From CAYJEO01 sp964369355 (GTDB lineage: Bacteria; Bacillota_I; Bacilli_A; RF39; UBA660): a DNA stretch of 21,548 nucleotides. The translations under genes were made by a program, and so were the position numbers. This document shows positions 1 to 8,121 of this stretch, piece after piece. The notes under the pieces are model-generated. The model was not told where the DNA came from. It did no database searches and saw nothing but the letters and a program-made list of their open reading frames with translations. Every line of letters begins with the position of its first letter. Position 1 is the first letter of the stretch. The stretch is taken from assembly GCA_964369355.1 (NCBI GenBank), contig CAYJEO010000012.1:1-21548 (forward strand). Direction: 5' to 3'.

Positions 1-1011
1 GCCATTTTGCGCTGTTACTTTTACAGAATAGTTATTTACTCCATAATTAAGACTTTGTCCTAATCCTTTATCTATTGTTGCAGTAGCATCTACTGACATT
101 TCAATATTTTCTGGAGTTATTTCTAAAGTAGTACTTGGTAAAGTCACTTCATATCTATTTTCTTCTGCATTAAATGTTGCTGTTTGACCTAAAATAGTTA
201 AACTATTTAAATCATTATTTGTATTTTGTTGTCTTTCTACATTTACTGTATAAGTTTTTGTTGTTGAAGAATCATGTGCTTGTACTGTTATTGTAAATGT
301 ATTTAGACCTACATTTAATTCTTTATTACCTAAAGTTGAAGTAATAGTTGCATCTATATCTTCTACAGTAGCTTGTAAATCAATATTAGTTGTAGAATAT
401 GGAACTGTTAAATCATAAGTTAATGTATCTTTATTGAAGTTTTCTACAGTTGTTGAATCTACTTTTATATCAGATAAATTAGCATTTGTTTTATGTTCTC
501 TAAAAACTCTTACTTGATAATATTGGCCAGTTCCACTTTGAGATTCTACTTTTATTAAATAAGTATTCATACCATATTCTAAAGACATTCCAGTCCCTAT
601 TTCATAAGTCGCTTCTTCAGCTACTGTTATGATTATATCATCTGCTGTAAATGCATCATAGCTAGCATCTACATAGACTGTATAAGACATACCATTCCAT
701 TTAGCATCATATCCTAATATAGATAAACTATTAATACTTCTATCTGTATTCTTTTCTCTTGTTATATTTACTGTATAAGTTTTTGTTGCTTCAGGATCTT
801 GCGCTGTTACATTGATTGTAATTGTATTTACACCTACTAGTAAATCTTTATTTCCTAATACAGATGTAATAGTTGCATCGATATCTGAAGTTGTTGCTCC
901 TAAATTAATAGTTTTAGTATCATAAGGTACTGAAATATTATATTCCAATGTATCTTTATTAAAATTTTCAATAATATTTGAATCTATTGTTATTTCAGAT
1001 AAAGTTGCATC
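1..1011 (-). repeat. 525-bp tandem duplication encoding paired cadherin-like domains
   Basis: Within the giant surface gene, residues about 1254-1428 and 1429-1590 align with an exact 175-residue offset (L1257 with L1432, L1349 with L1524). Shared strings include VENFNKDTL versus IENFNKDTL, DIDATITS, LGNK and TKTYTVN. Each copy contains two different beta-sandwich units, so the duplicated module is a domain pair. The second copy is cut by the window edge. Confidence 0.85.
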
Positions 1012-4000
1012 TTCTTTTAATCTTTCACCTATTGTTGCATTTATAGTGATAGAACCTTCTGTTGTTTCTAATACTATTGCATACGTCCCTCCTGTATGTG
1101 AAACTTCATTAATTAAATTCATATTTGGAGTTGTTATTTCTAAAGGTTGTCCAGTTACAGTAGAATAAGCTACTGCATCCGCTTCTTCTAATAATTGCTC
1201 TAATGTCATAGTCATTGCTGCTTTGTTCATTAAAGTAACATTTAAAGCACTTAATCCACCATTAGAAATTCTATCTTCACCTAATATCAATATTTTTGAA
1301 GTTTTAGTCACTTCATTACTATATCTATCAGTTAAAGTAAATATTAAATCAGTATGAGCATATTCAGTTGTTGAAATATCTGATGCTGTCATTGATAAAT
1401 ATTCATTACCAGATGTAAATGTATGATATTCTAAAATATTTTTATTAGCAGAAATATTATATTCACCACCTAATAATTCAAAATAATATGGTGATATAAT
1501 CCCTGTGTTATCAGTATCTGTATCTACTAATAAATATTGATGAGCTTCCCTTGGACTCATTATAATTAAATTAGAAGAATCAACTACTAGTTCTGTTTTA
1601 TCAATGTATCCGATATTTATATAAGTCGCATCATCTAAAGTAGGATCGATATTAAATACTGAAACTTGTCCTATTTGCATATCACTATCTATAGTGTAAT
1701 CTGCTACTGATTGATAAGATGTTTCTATAATAGTAGTGTCTGTAATAATAGGTTTTATCATATATTCTGCAATTTCATTCATATCTTGATGAATAAATTG
1801 ATAATGACCATTTATATCTGTAGTTACTGTTTTTATGTTTTCTCCATCTAGTACTGGTAAATAAGTACCATCTAATTGCTTTCTATACAATTCTACTGTT
1901 ACATCAGATAAAGCAGTATCTCCTTCATCTTTAATTCCATTAAAGTTATTATCTTTAAATAAGTCTCCTTCAATATTCATTAAAACTAATTTAGCTCCAA
2001 CGGCTGAACCTTTTTTCCATCCAGAATATACTGTATAGTCAACTGTATAATACGGATTAAATATATTCATCGTTTTTATTTTACCTGTCGATGATTCTAA
2101 TGTTTCATCTATTTCAAGTGGAACTGTGACTTCAATACTATTTCCTTGTGAAATTGTTGATTGACCAGTTATTCTGATCATATTAACATCATCTAAATTT
2201 AATGGCGTTGTAGTATAAGCACCAGTTATAATATTATCTGCTGTTATTCCAGTCCCATATTCAATTGTAAATCCTGGCATATCTGCAAGTAAACTAGTTA
2301 ATTTCATATTATATTTAAATGCTTCACTTTGATAATTTTCACCAAAGTTATCTCCCTCTTTTGGAATCGGGAAATATAATATAAAGTCTTTTGCATCATA
2401 TGCAGATAAATTTTGAATTGATATATTATAGTTTGTTGTTAATCCTGGTGTAAAGTTAACACCTGTTTCTGGATAATCAGGCATGTATGCTGGATATCTA
2501 GTGCCATCATTTAAAGATAAGTAAGTATCTACTATTACATGGTTATTTTTATTAACTGTAATATTTAAAGAAGCTGTTGACGGCATTTGATCAGTTGTTC
2601 GACCATTATTATTTAAATCAAGTCCATTTTCATAGTTTGTAGCACCCGAAATATATGATCTACCAGTTGCTCCATCTTGTAAAAATGCAAAAATACTGGC
2701 AATATTAAACACATAACTTTCTGTTGTAACTGAATTAGTTGTAAAATCATATGAAACTGTTACATTAACTTCTTTATATGGATATCCGACTAGATATCCG
2801 AGTGTCATATTCTCTAATAATGTTATTTTATAGTAATTATCTTGAGAACCATCTTCTGAAACTATGTAATCTATATTAAAATCTAAATTTTCACCAGTTA
2901 GATCATTTGTAAGATTAATTGTACTTGGGTGTACCGTTATTCCGTTTATTTCTCTTAAAATAAAGTAAGGATCTTCTATAATAAATGAATTACCGTATAA
3001 ATATCCTTGTATACTAGCAGTTGATTCAACATGAAGAGTATCACCTGCTGTAATTGCGGTTACTGCTACTCCATTTTTATATGCTACAGATCTACCATCT
3101 GTTGTCATATTAATTAATGAAGTTCCAATATTATTATAAGTTTGCGCAGTAACAAAAGTATTTTCTTTATCTCCATCTATCCAAGCTGACATCGTGTGAC
3201 TAACTTCAGTAACACCTGGTTTTTGTATACCATAAACCATATTATTAGTATGATAATTTATCGAAGAATTTGCGTAACTTTGCTTATTAGCAGAATAGTA
3301 ACCTATGTTCCCTAAAACTTCAGTAATATATTCATCCTCATCAAGACCTAAATAAGTGGCATCTAAGTGTAAATAATGTGCTGATGGTGGAGTAAATGTT
3401 TGCCACTCATCATTTTTAGTAGTTTTGTATTGAACCAGACCTACATTAGTACCTCTTGGAATTCTTACTATTTTTGCTAAGTAGTTAGGGTCCACTTCCA
3501 CATGAAACATAATATTTTCAGTTTTAAAAGGATTTATGTTAGAAAACATTAAAAATCCTGTATTAGAATAGTTATTTTGATGTAAATCATGCGTCGTGTT
3601 TGTTGTTGTTAATTTCAACGGAGTACCAAAAGATTCTCTGGTAACAACTTCTTCTGTTGAAAAAACATATCCTTCATCTACTTCACCATCACCATTTGTA
3701 TCAATATCATTAGGATAAAATATATGTTCTTTACCATCATAAGTAGTAAATTCTATAACTGGAACTCCAGTAGATGAATATACCCCTGGTTCTGTCCCTA
3801 CTGGAACTTTATACTTTACAGTTGAACCAGCATAAAATAAATTATTTGTAATTGTATAAGATATTTCTCCTGTTTCCGGGTTATCTACAACATTATATTT
3901 AGGATATTCTAAATTGTTACTTACAGTATTATAAGTAACTAATGCTGCGTATTCCATACCTACTGGATAGTAAACTTTAAAACTACCTTCCAACACATAT

Positions 4001-4770
4001 GGTAAATATTCTGGTCTGAATACACTTGTAGAATAATTGTATATCGTTTCTGTATCAGTGCTGGTTACTGAAGTATCAGAAGCGAATTCGTGATCTCTAA
4101 CTTTACCTGTAGAACCACCTAAATAATAAGATACGTCTTCACCTTCAGCTGTAACATCTATGTAAGTAGAAACTTGTGTATCATTAAATGTTGCCCTAGC
4201 GGTTAAGTGCCCTAAAATATCATGTACACCATAAACTCTTTTTTCATCAGCTTTAACATAAAAAGTTAAAATTATTTTATCAGCTGTTTCATTTAAAACA
4301 TAAGTAACGCTACCAAAAGTTGAGTTTGTAACTGTATCCATAGCTGGTAATGTAACATTATTAATTGCTTGTTGCGCTAAAGGTTGACCTTCACCTAATA
4401 CATTTAAAATATTTGCTTGTACGCCACCAGGATTCACATAATCTGTAGGGACTGGAACACCGTTAACATCGTATTCAAGTCCTTCAGGAACTTCTATAGT
4501 TAATGTTTTATTCCCTGTTTGCTGCTCAGGAAAATAGGCAGTTAATGTAACTACTTTACCAATCGTCGAACGATCATCGAAAACATTATCTCCATTTATT
4601 TCCATTTCAACAGTAACTCCATTTATTGTATTAGATACAAAAATATCTTCAACTTCATTATTATATTCAAAAGTTAAAGTACTCATATCCGTATTTATAT
4701 AAGAGGCTGCAAAAAGAATTAATAATATACTTGTTGCTACCATTTTCATTTTATTTTTCTTAAACCACAT
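1..4770 (-). CDS. Giant secreted adhesin-like protein with SdrD B-like and cadherin-like beta-sandwich domains (partial, C-terminus off window)
   Basis: I translated this region from the start at 4770 and saw no stop in 1590 codons; the gene leaves the window at base 1, so its C-terminus and any wall anchor are unseen. The ATG at 4770 follows AGGGG at 8 bases. Residues 1-25 form a signal peptide (Lys-rich, then a hydrophobic stretch). A long N-terminal region (about 30-900) is rich in beta strands, Asn and Thr. At about 350-362 there is an Asp/Asn-rich loop with the core DTNGDGEVDE, and near 715 another with DLNNNG; both resemble calcium-binding loops. Residues 931-995 match the SdrD B-like fold (LFKDNNFNGIKDEGD, then a segment ending TDINGHYQF). 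From about 1254 to the edge come four cadherin-like beta-sandwich units in an A-B-A-B order with a period of exactly 175 residues. It is likely a cell-surface stalk or adhesin; its ligand is unknown. It has its own promoter at 4802-4830. Confidence 0.85.
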   Translation of the reverse strand, partial: MWFKKNKMKMVATSILLILFAASYINTDMSTLTFEYNNEVEDIFVSNTINGVTVEMEINGDNVFDDRSTIGKVVTLTAYFPEQQTGNKTLTIEVPEGLEYDVNGVPVPTDYVNPGGVQANILNVLGEGQPLAQQAINNVTLPAMDTVTNSTFGSVTYVLNETADKIILTFYVKADEKRVYGVHDILGHLTARATFNDTQVSTYIDVTAEGEDVSYYLGGSTGKVRDHEFASDTSVTSTDTETIYNYSTSVFRPEYLPYVLEGSFKVYYPVGMEYAALVTYNTVSNNLEYPKYNVVDNPETGEISYTITNNLFYAGSTVKYKVPVGTEPGVYSSTGVPVIEFTTYDGKEHIFYPNDIDTNGDGEVDEGYVFSTEEVVTRESFGTPLKLTTTNTTHDLHQNNYSNTGFLMFSNINPFKTENIMFHVEVDPNYLAKIVRIPRGTNVGLVQYKTTKNDEWQTFTPPSAHYLHLDATYLGLDEDEYITEVLGNIGYYSANKQSYANSSINYHTNNMVYGIQKPGVTEVSHTMSAWIDGDKENTFVTAQTYNNIGTSLINMTTDGRSVAYKNGVAVTAITAGDTLHVESTASIQGYLYGNSFIIEDPYFILREINGITVHPSTINLTNDLTGENLDFNIDYIVSEDGSQDNYYKITLLENMTLGYLVGYPYKEVNVTVSYDFTTNSVTTESYVFNIASIFAFLQDGATGRSYISGATNYENGLDLNNNGRTTDQMPSTASLNITVNKNNHVIVDTYLSLNDGTRYPAYMPDYPETGVNFTPGLTTNYNISIQNLSAYDAKDFILYFPIPKEGDNFGENYQSEAFKYNMKLTSLLADMPGFTIEYGTGITADNIITGAYTTTPLNLDDVNMIRITGQSTISQGNSIEVTVPLEIDETLESSTGKIKTMNIFNPYYTVDYTVYSGWKKGSAVGAKLVLMNIEGDLFKDNNFNGIKDEGDTALSDVTVELYRKQLDGTYLPVLDGENIKTVTTDINGHYQFIHQDMNEIAEYMIKPIITDTTIIETSYQSVADYTIDSDMQIGQVSVFNIDPTLDDATYINIGYIDKTELVVDSSNLIIMSPREAHQYLLVDTDTDNTGIISPYYFELLGGEYNISANKNILEYHTFTSGNEYLSMTASDISTTEYAHTDLIFTLTDRYSNEVTKTSKILILGEDRISNGGLSALNVTLMNKAAMTMTLEQLLEEADAVAYSTVTGQPLEITTPNMNLINEVSHTGGTYAIVLETTEGSITINATIGERLKEDATLSEITIDSNIIENFNKDTLEYNISVPYDTKTINLGATTSDIDATITSVLGNKDLLVGVNTITINVTAQDPEATKTYTVNITREKNTDRSINSLSILGYDAKWNGMSYTVYVDASYDAFTADDIIITVAEEATYEIGTGMSLEYGMNTYLIKVESQSGTGQYYQVRVFREHKTNANLSDIKVDSTTVENFNKDTLTYDLTVPYSTTNIDLQATVEDIDATITSTLGNKELNVGLNTFTITVQAHDSSTTKTYTVNVERQQNTNNDLNSLTILGQTATFNAEENRYEVTLPSTTLEITPENIEMSVDATATIDKGLGQSLNYGVNNYSVKVTAQNG

Positions 4771-4801
4771 ATGTTTTACCCCTATCTTATCATCTTATAT
4801 A

Positions 4802-4830
4802 AGTATACCATTTTACTGTTTTTCTTTCAA
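4802..4830 (-). promoter_or_regulatory. Sigma-A promoter of the giant surface protein gene
   Basis: Reading the minus strand, TTGAAA (4825-4830) and TATACT (4802-4807) are separated by 17 bases. TGG precedes the -10 box, which makes it an extended -10. The leader to the ATG at 4770 is about 25 bases and contains AGGGG. Confidence 0.7.
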
Positions 4831-4860
4831 TCAATATTCGACTTTTTTTGCATTTTAGTT

Positions 4861-4891
4861 AAAGAAAAAACTAATAGAATTTTCTATTAGT
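4861..4891 (-). terminator. Intrinsic terminator after the anti-sigma gene
   Basis: On the minus strand, a 10-bp perfect stem (ACTAATAGAA / TTCTATTAGT, two-base loop, 4870-4891) is followed by TTTTT and further T-rich sequence. The stop codon of the anti-sigma gene lies inside the stem. Confidence 0.85.
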
Positions 4892-6023
4892 CTTCGTCAT
4901 CGAAATCGTCATTGTCGTCGTCGTTATCATCATCGTTGTCATCATCGTTGTCATCATCGTTGTCATCAAAATCATCATCATCATCGTTGTCATTATCGTC
5001 GTCATTATCGTCATCGTTATCATCAAAATCATCATTGTCATCGAAATCATCATCGAAATCATCATCTTGATCATCAAAATCAACTACTTCTGAATCTTTT
5101 TCGATTTCTATTATTTCACCAGTTGTTGCATTTAGTTCATATTCATATTCAAATCCATTATATTCGAATTCAATTTCATATTTCATAAATTTATTATCAT
5201 CATAATCAAAATCTATTTCTAAATCTGTTAAGTTTTCTTTTGTAGTATTTAAGTTACCTGTAACAACATTTAAAGCTTCATCTTTTGTAATATAAGCACT
5301 AGTGTTTGCTTCACCGTTAATTTCTACATTTTCTAATTTAGATGCTAATAAGTTTAATTCATTTGTAGTTAAACCTGCTAACATTTCAAATGTATATGTT
5401 GGATTAACTTTTAAAATTTTGTTTATTAAGGTAGTTTTACCTACAGTTAAATTATATTCTTCTGCTAATTCCTCTAAGTCATCTTCAATATCTTGTGTAA
5501 TAATTGATGCTTCAATTGCTTTTTCTTGTAATTCTTTTTCAATTTCTTTTGTGATTTGTGCTTTTACAGCTTCCACATTATCTCCAGTTACTGATAGTAA
5601 AACTGAATTTTTTTCTTGAGTTATATAGTTATGCTCTACCATTTCTTCTACTATATCTTCAATTACTTCTTCTAAAGATTCGTTTTTATAATCTACATCT
5701 GCAACAATTAATTGTGCATCTTCGTTTAAAGCTTTTAATTCAGTTACTTTGTTATCTTTTAAAATAAGTTCTAAACCAGGATTTACATCCATAATTATAC
5801 TTGTTGTTGTTGTTGTTGGGTTTTGCATAAAAGTTACCATAAATACACCTGCTGCTAAAGCAGTTGCTGGTATTGCATATAAATATTTTACATTAAATTT
5901 TTTCTTGTTTTCCATTGTTATTATTTCTCCTTCATTATTGTTAATTTTAGACATAATCGCACTGAAATCTGATTTAATTAAATCTTTTGTTTCTATTTCA
6001 ATTTGTTTCTTTATTTTTTTCAT
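4887..6023 (-). CDS. RsgI-type transmembrane anti-sigma factor with PepSY-like domain and poly-Asp tail
   Basis: This 378-residue protein should hold the upstream sigma factor inactive at the membrane. Residues 1-46 are a charged cytoplasmic N-terminus, and 47-66 are one membrane helix. Residues 76-135 match the RsgI juxtamembrane domain, with SIIMDVNPGLEL (75-86) and KALNEDA (97-103). The Asn81-Pro82 bond corresponds to the bond reported to self-cleave in clostridial RsgI proteins. Residues 136-235 are helical and acidic. Residues 243-311 look like a PepSY domain (AYITKDEAL, then an EFEYNGFEYEYELNATTGEI-type end). Residues 315-378 are an extreme acidic tail with 46 Asp in 64 residues. Its ATG shares one base with the sigma stop (TAATG) and has a GAGGGAG site, so the two are translationally coupled. 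The external signal is unknown; a cation or a wall polymer is a guess from the tail. Confidence 0.85.
   Translation of the reverse strand: MKKIKKQIEIETKDLIKSDFSAIMSKINNNEGEIITMENKKKFNVKYLYAIPATALAAGVFMVTFMQNPTTTTTSIIMDVNPGLELILKDNKVTELKALNEDAQLIVADVDYKNESLEEVIEDIVEEMVEHNYITQEKNSVLLSVTGDNVEAVKAQITKEIEKELQEKAIEASIITQDIEDDLEELAEEYNLTVGKTTLINKILKVNPTYTFEMLAGLTTNELNLLASKLENVEINGEANTSAYITKDEALNVVTGNLNTTKENLTDLEIDFDYDDNKFMKYEIEFEYNGFEYEYELNATTGEIIEIEKDSEVVDFDDQDDDFDDDFDDNDDFDDNDDDNDDDNDNDDDDDFDDNDDDNDDDNDDDNDDDNDDFDDED
4890..5081 (-). repeat. Trinucleotide/12-bp repeat tract encoding the Asp-rich tail
   Basis: The 3' end of the anti-sigma gene is nearly all GAT/GAC/AAT codons. It includes several tandem copies of a 12-bp unit, seen on the plus strand as TCATCATCGTTG, that encodes Asp-Asp-Asn-Asp-type units. 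Such a tract is prone to slippage in steps of 3 or 12 bp, so tail length may vary between strains without a frameshift. Confidence 0.8.
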
Positions 6024-6544
6024 TAGATTTCACTCCCTCTATATTCTTTTTGGATTTTTTTAATAGCACGATTATACCTTGATAGTACTGTTGAAAGATT
6101 TAAGTTTAATATGGTAGAAATTTCTTTGAATTTAAAATTATCTACTGATTTTAACATAATAATTTGTCTATCATCATCGTTTAAGTTTTCAAATATTACT
6201 TTTAATAATACTTTATTACTAATATCATCTTTAAAAGCTATATCATCTTTTATTTCCTCAGTTTTATTTTTGTTTTTCTTAATTTTATTTAAACATAAAT
6301 TTTTAGTTATTCTAAATATCCAAGCCATCGGTTTATCTTTTGATTTATATAAATGTGAATATCTATTTATATTTACATAAACATCTTGCATGACATCTTC
6401 GGCATCATCACAATTTTTCAAAATCGATAATGCATATCTGTAAACTAAAGTTTTAGTTAAGTTGTATAAATTCTCTAATTCAGATATATCATTTTCAATG
6501 TTTTGGATTATTTTTTCTAGTTCTTTTGTGTTTAATTCTTCCAT
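6023..6544 (-). CDS. ECF-type RNA polymerase sigma factor
   Basis: This is a 173-residue sigma-70 family protein with only regions 2 and 4. Region 2 spans about 26-90: LVYRYALSILKNCDDAEDVM has the usual ECF DAED motif, followed by MAWIFRITKNLCLN. Region 4 spans about 112-165: LNDDDRQIIMLKSVDNFKFK, then EISTILNLNLSTVLSRYNRA as the -35-binding helix-turn-helix. I chose the ATG at 6544 because AAAGGG stands 8 bases upstream; a TTG 33 bases further up would also be open but has no better ribosome site. It is followed by its anti-sigma factor with a one-base overlap. RsgI-like anti-sigma factors are best known with SigI, so pairing with an ECF protein is less usual. Likely targets are envelope genes, possibly including this locus (inference). 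Confidence 0.9.
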   Translation of the reverse strand: MEELNTKELEKIIQNIENDISELENLYNLTKTLVYRYALSILKNCDDAEDVMQDVYVNINRYSHLYKSKDKPMAWIFRITKNLCLNKIKKNKNKTEEIKDDIAFKDDISNKVLLKVIFENLNDDDRQIIMLKSVDNFKFKEISTILNLNLSTVLSRYNRAIKKIQKEYRGSEI

Positions 6545-6635
6545 ATTTTTAACCCTTTCACATAGATAACAACTCAAGTCGGTATTTTATTGCATCTTTT
6601 TTTAATTTTTTTTAAATTTATTTTTTATCTATTAA

Positions 6636-6664
6636 ATTATATAATATATTTTACTTAAAAACAA
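6636..6664 (-). promoter_or_regulatory. Possible promoter of the sigma/anti-sigma operon
   Basis: The minus strand has TATAAT (6636-6641) and TTGTTT (6659-6664) with a 17-base spacer. The -35 match is weak and overlaps the T tail of the preceding terminator. An autoregulatory ECF promoter nearer the gene cannot be excluded. Confidence 0.4.
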
Positions 6665-6692
6665 ATAAAAAGTAGCATATTTGCTACTTTAC
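6661..6692 (-). terminator. Intrinsic terminator after the PH-domain gene
   Basis: On the minus strand the stem AAGTAGCA / TGCTACTT (4-base loop) is followed by TTTATTTG. The stop codon at 6684 lies within the hairpin. It separates the signal peptidase operon from the sigma operon. Confidence 0.75.
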
Positions 6693-7082
6693 TTTACATT
6701 GATAAGAAATCATTTGTTGATATACTTTTCTTAAATTACCTTTTTTATCTGCTGACATTTTAATAAACGATAATCTTAGTTGGTAACCACTATCTAACGT
6801 TATTAATATATCTGCTTTAAAAGTTTGGAATGATATTGCACTAGATGATACTGAAAAAAGTGGTATTATATGTACTTTTTTCGTTGTTAATCCTGGTGTT
6901 TTATCAAATAAAACAATTTTATGATTCGTAAATACTATATAATCTCTACTATTTTTGTAAGAAGCAAAAACTTTTTCTTTTTCTTCTACATAATCAGTAA
7001 CATACTTTGGTAAAGTATCTATTTCTATTTCTTTATCAAAGTTGAAATATTTTGTTAATTCTTTATACTTAATATAAGCCAT
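6684..7082 (-). CDS. Small bacterial PH-domain-like protein (bPH_1 type)
   Basis: This is a 132-residue soluble protein with no signal peptide or membrane helix. Residues about 46-128 show the strand pattern of small bacterial pleckstrin-homology-like proteins: YIVFTNHKIVLFDK, LTTKKVHIIPLFSVSS, then alternating strands (DILITLDSGYQLRLSFIK) and a final amphipathic helix (112-127). The motif 'FTNHKIVLFD ... IPL..VSS' is what suggests this family; biochemical function is generally unknown for it. It is the last gene of a three-gene unit, 11 bases after the signal peptidase gene, with AAGGAGTGAGATA before the ATG. A role at the membrane face of the secretion apparatus is only inferred from context. 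Confidence 0.65.
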   Translation of the reverse strand: MAYIKYKELTKYFNFDKEIEIDTLPKYVTDYVEEKEKVFASYKNSRDYIVFTNHKIVLFDKTPGLTTKKVHIIPLFSVSSSAISFQTFKADILITLDSGYQLRLSFIKMSADKKGNLRKVYQQMISYQCKVK

Positions 7083-7093
7083 TATCTCACTCC

Positions 7094-7633
7094 TTATTTT
7101 AGAAAGCCAAAATCATTTAATGGCCATACTTGCATAATGTTTTTACCTAAAATATCTTCTTTTGCTATTAAACCTAATTCTCTACTATCTAATGAATTTT
7201 GTCTATTATCCCCTAATACTAAATACATGTCTTCAGGTATAATTTCATAATTACCTTCTAAATCTTTTAAATCAAAGTCCGCTGTTAAATCACCAATACC
7301 TTCATAAACACTTTCGGTAAATCCTTCACCATTTATATACAACACACCATCTTTATAAGCAATGTGCTCGCCTGGTAACCCAATAACTCTTTTAATTAAA
7401 TATTTACCATTGTCATCGTCAAATGCTATTATATCGTTTCTTTTAACTTCGAATAAATGATAATGTGCTTTACTTAATATTAATACATCACCATCATTTA
7501 AAGTTGTTTCCATAGAAGGACCTACAACTTGTTGTAATGATGCCACATACATTGTTATAAGAAAAACTACAATAATTACAATGACATAATTAGACATATC
7601 TAAAAAAAATTCTTTTATATCTCTTAAGTCCAT
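7094..7633 (-). CDS. lepB: Signal peptidase I
   Basis: This 179-residue type I signal peptidase cleaves signal peptides from secreted proteins on the outer face of the membrane. One N-terminal membrane anchor spans about 15-33. The Ser-Lys dyad is visible: Ser40 in VVGPSMETTL (box B) and Lys81 in YLIKRVIGLPGE (box D). Box E is YLVLGDNRQNSLDSRELGLI (137-156). Size and single anchor are typical of Gram-positive SipS-type enzymes. The start has AAGGAG at 6 bases. It lies 9 bases after a small membrane protein gene and 11 bases before a PH-like gene, in a transcript between two giant secreted proteins that are obvious substrates. A special role for the neighbours in export is inference. Confidence 0.96.
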   Translation of the reverse strand: MDLRDIKEFFLDMSNYVIVIIVVFLITMYVASLQQVVGPSMETTLNDGDVLILSKAHYHLFEVKRNDIIAFDDDNGKYLIKRVIGLPGEHIAYKDGVLYINGEGFTESVYEGIGDLTADFDLKDLEGNYEIIPEDMYLVLGDNRQNSLDSRELGLIAKEDILGKNIMQVWPLNDFGFLK

Positions 7634-7642
7634 ATTAACTCC

Positions 7643-8020
7643 TTATTTTTTCATTTCAATAAAAAATGGTCCGAACTCAGCTGCTTGAATTGAATCTCTA
7701 TCATAAATAAATACTTTGTACCCTAATCCGTTACATTCGTAAACTTGCCCGTCTTCAAATTGATGAGTAGTTTCATTTAAACAAAACTTAGGATTATTTC
7801 CACCTCTTACAGTTAACATTTCTGATCCCCATAAAATAATTAACCCTACTAATACTACCCAGAAAGTAATATTAAAAGCATGTGTTAAAATAACTTTTAA
7901 TTTTTCTTTTCTCTCTTCTTTTTTCATTTGCATTTCCTTTTCTGCTTTTGCTTGCGCTCTAGCTTCTTTTTTTTCTACCTTTTTAACTTCTTCTATTTTT
8001 ACTGTTTCCTTTTTTGACAT
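7643..8020 (-). CDS. Single-pass membrane protein with charged N-terminus and two-Cys outer domain
   Basis: I do not recognise this 125-residue protein as a named family. Residues 1-42 are very rich in Lys and Glu with heptad character (KKVEKKEARAQAKAEKEM), suggesting a cytoplasmic coiled coil. Residues 45-65 are one hydrophobic helix (FWVVLVGLIILWG). The remaining 60 residues should lie outside; they contain FC (Cys80), YECNGLGYKVFIYDRD (Cys96) and an aromatic C-terminus. The two cysteines are candidates for a disulfide. It is first in the operon with signal peptidase I and a PH-like gene, with its own promoter and a strong AGGGGAGG site 6 bases before the ATG. It could be an accessory factor of secretion, but nothing in the sequence proves it. 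Confidence 0.75.
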   Translation of the reverse strand: MSKKETVKIEEVKKVEKKEARAQAKAEKEMQMKKEERKEKLKVILTHAFNITFWVVLVGLIILWGSEMLTVRGGNNPKFCLNETTHQFEDGQVYECNGLGYKVFIYDRDSIQAAEFGPFFIEMKK

Positions 8021-8045
8021 AAATATCCTCCCCTACATACTATAT

Positions 8046-8074
8046 ATTTTATCAAATATGCATTTTATAGTCAA
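8046..8074 (-). promoter_or_regulatory. Sigma-A promoter of the signal peptidase operon
   Basis: On the minus strand, TTGACT (8069-8074) and TAAAAT (8046-8051) have a 17-base spacer, and TGA directly precedes the -10 box as an extended element. The leader to the ATG at 8020 is about 20 bases. Confidence 0.75.
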
Positions 8075-8121
8075 ATAAAATACCTTATTTTATATTATGT
8101 TTTTTAAACTTTTTGTTTACT

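Noticed and set aside
4890..5081. CRISPR-like or satellite array in the GAT-rich tract
   Set aside because: There are no spacers; the repeats are short codon repeats in an open reading frame.
4871..5083. Minus-strand 70-residue ORF rich in Met, Ile and Thr
   Set aside because: It is the shifted-frame reading of the Asp-codon repeat at the end of the anti-sigma gene; its composition is an artefact of GAT/GAC/AAT repeats.
6545..6577. TTG start that would add 11 residues to the sigma factor
   Set aside because: The ATG at 6544 has AAAGGG at proper distance, and the extra residues do not belong to the ECF family.
8060..8074. TTGACTATA upstream of the signal peptidase operon resembles half of the GTTGACTATAGTCAAC operator
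   Set aside because: The second half is missing and the match is mostly the -35 hexamer, so it is probably chance.
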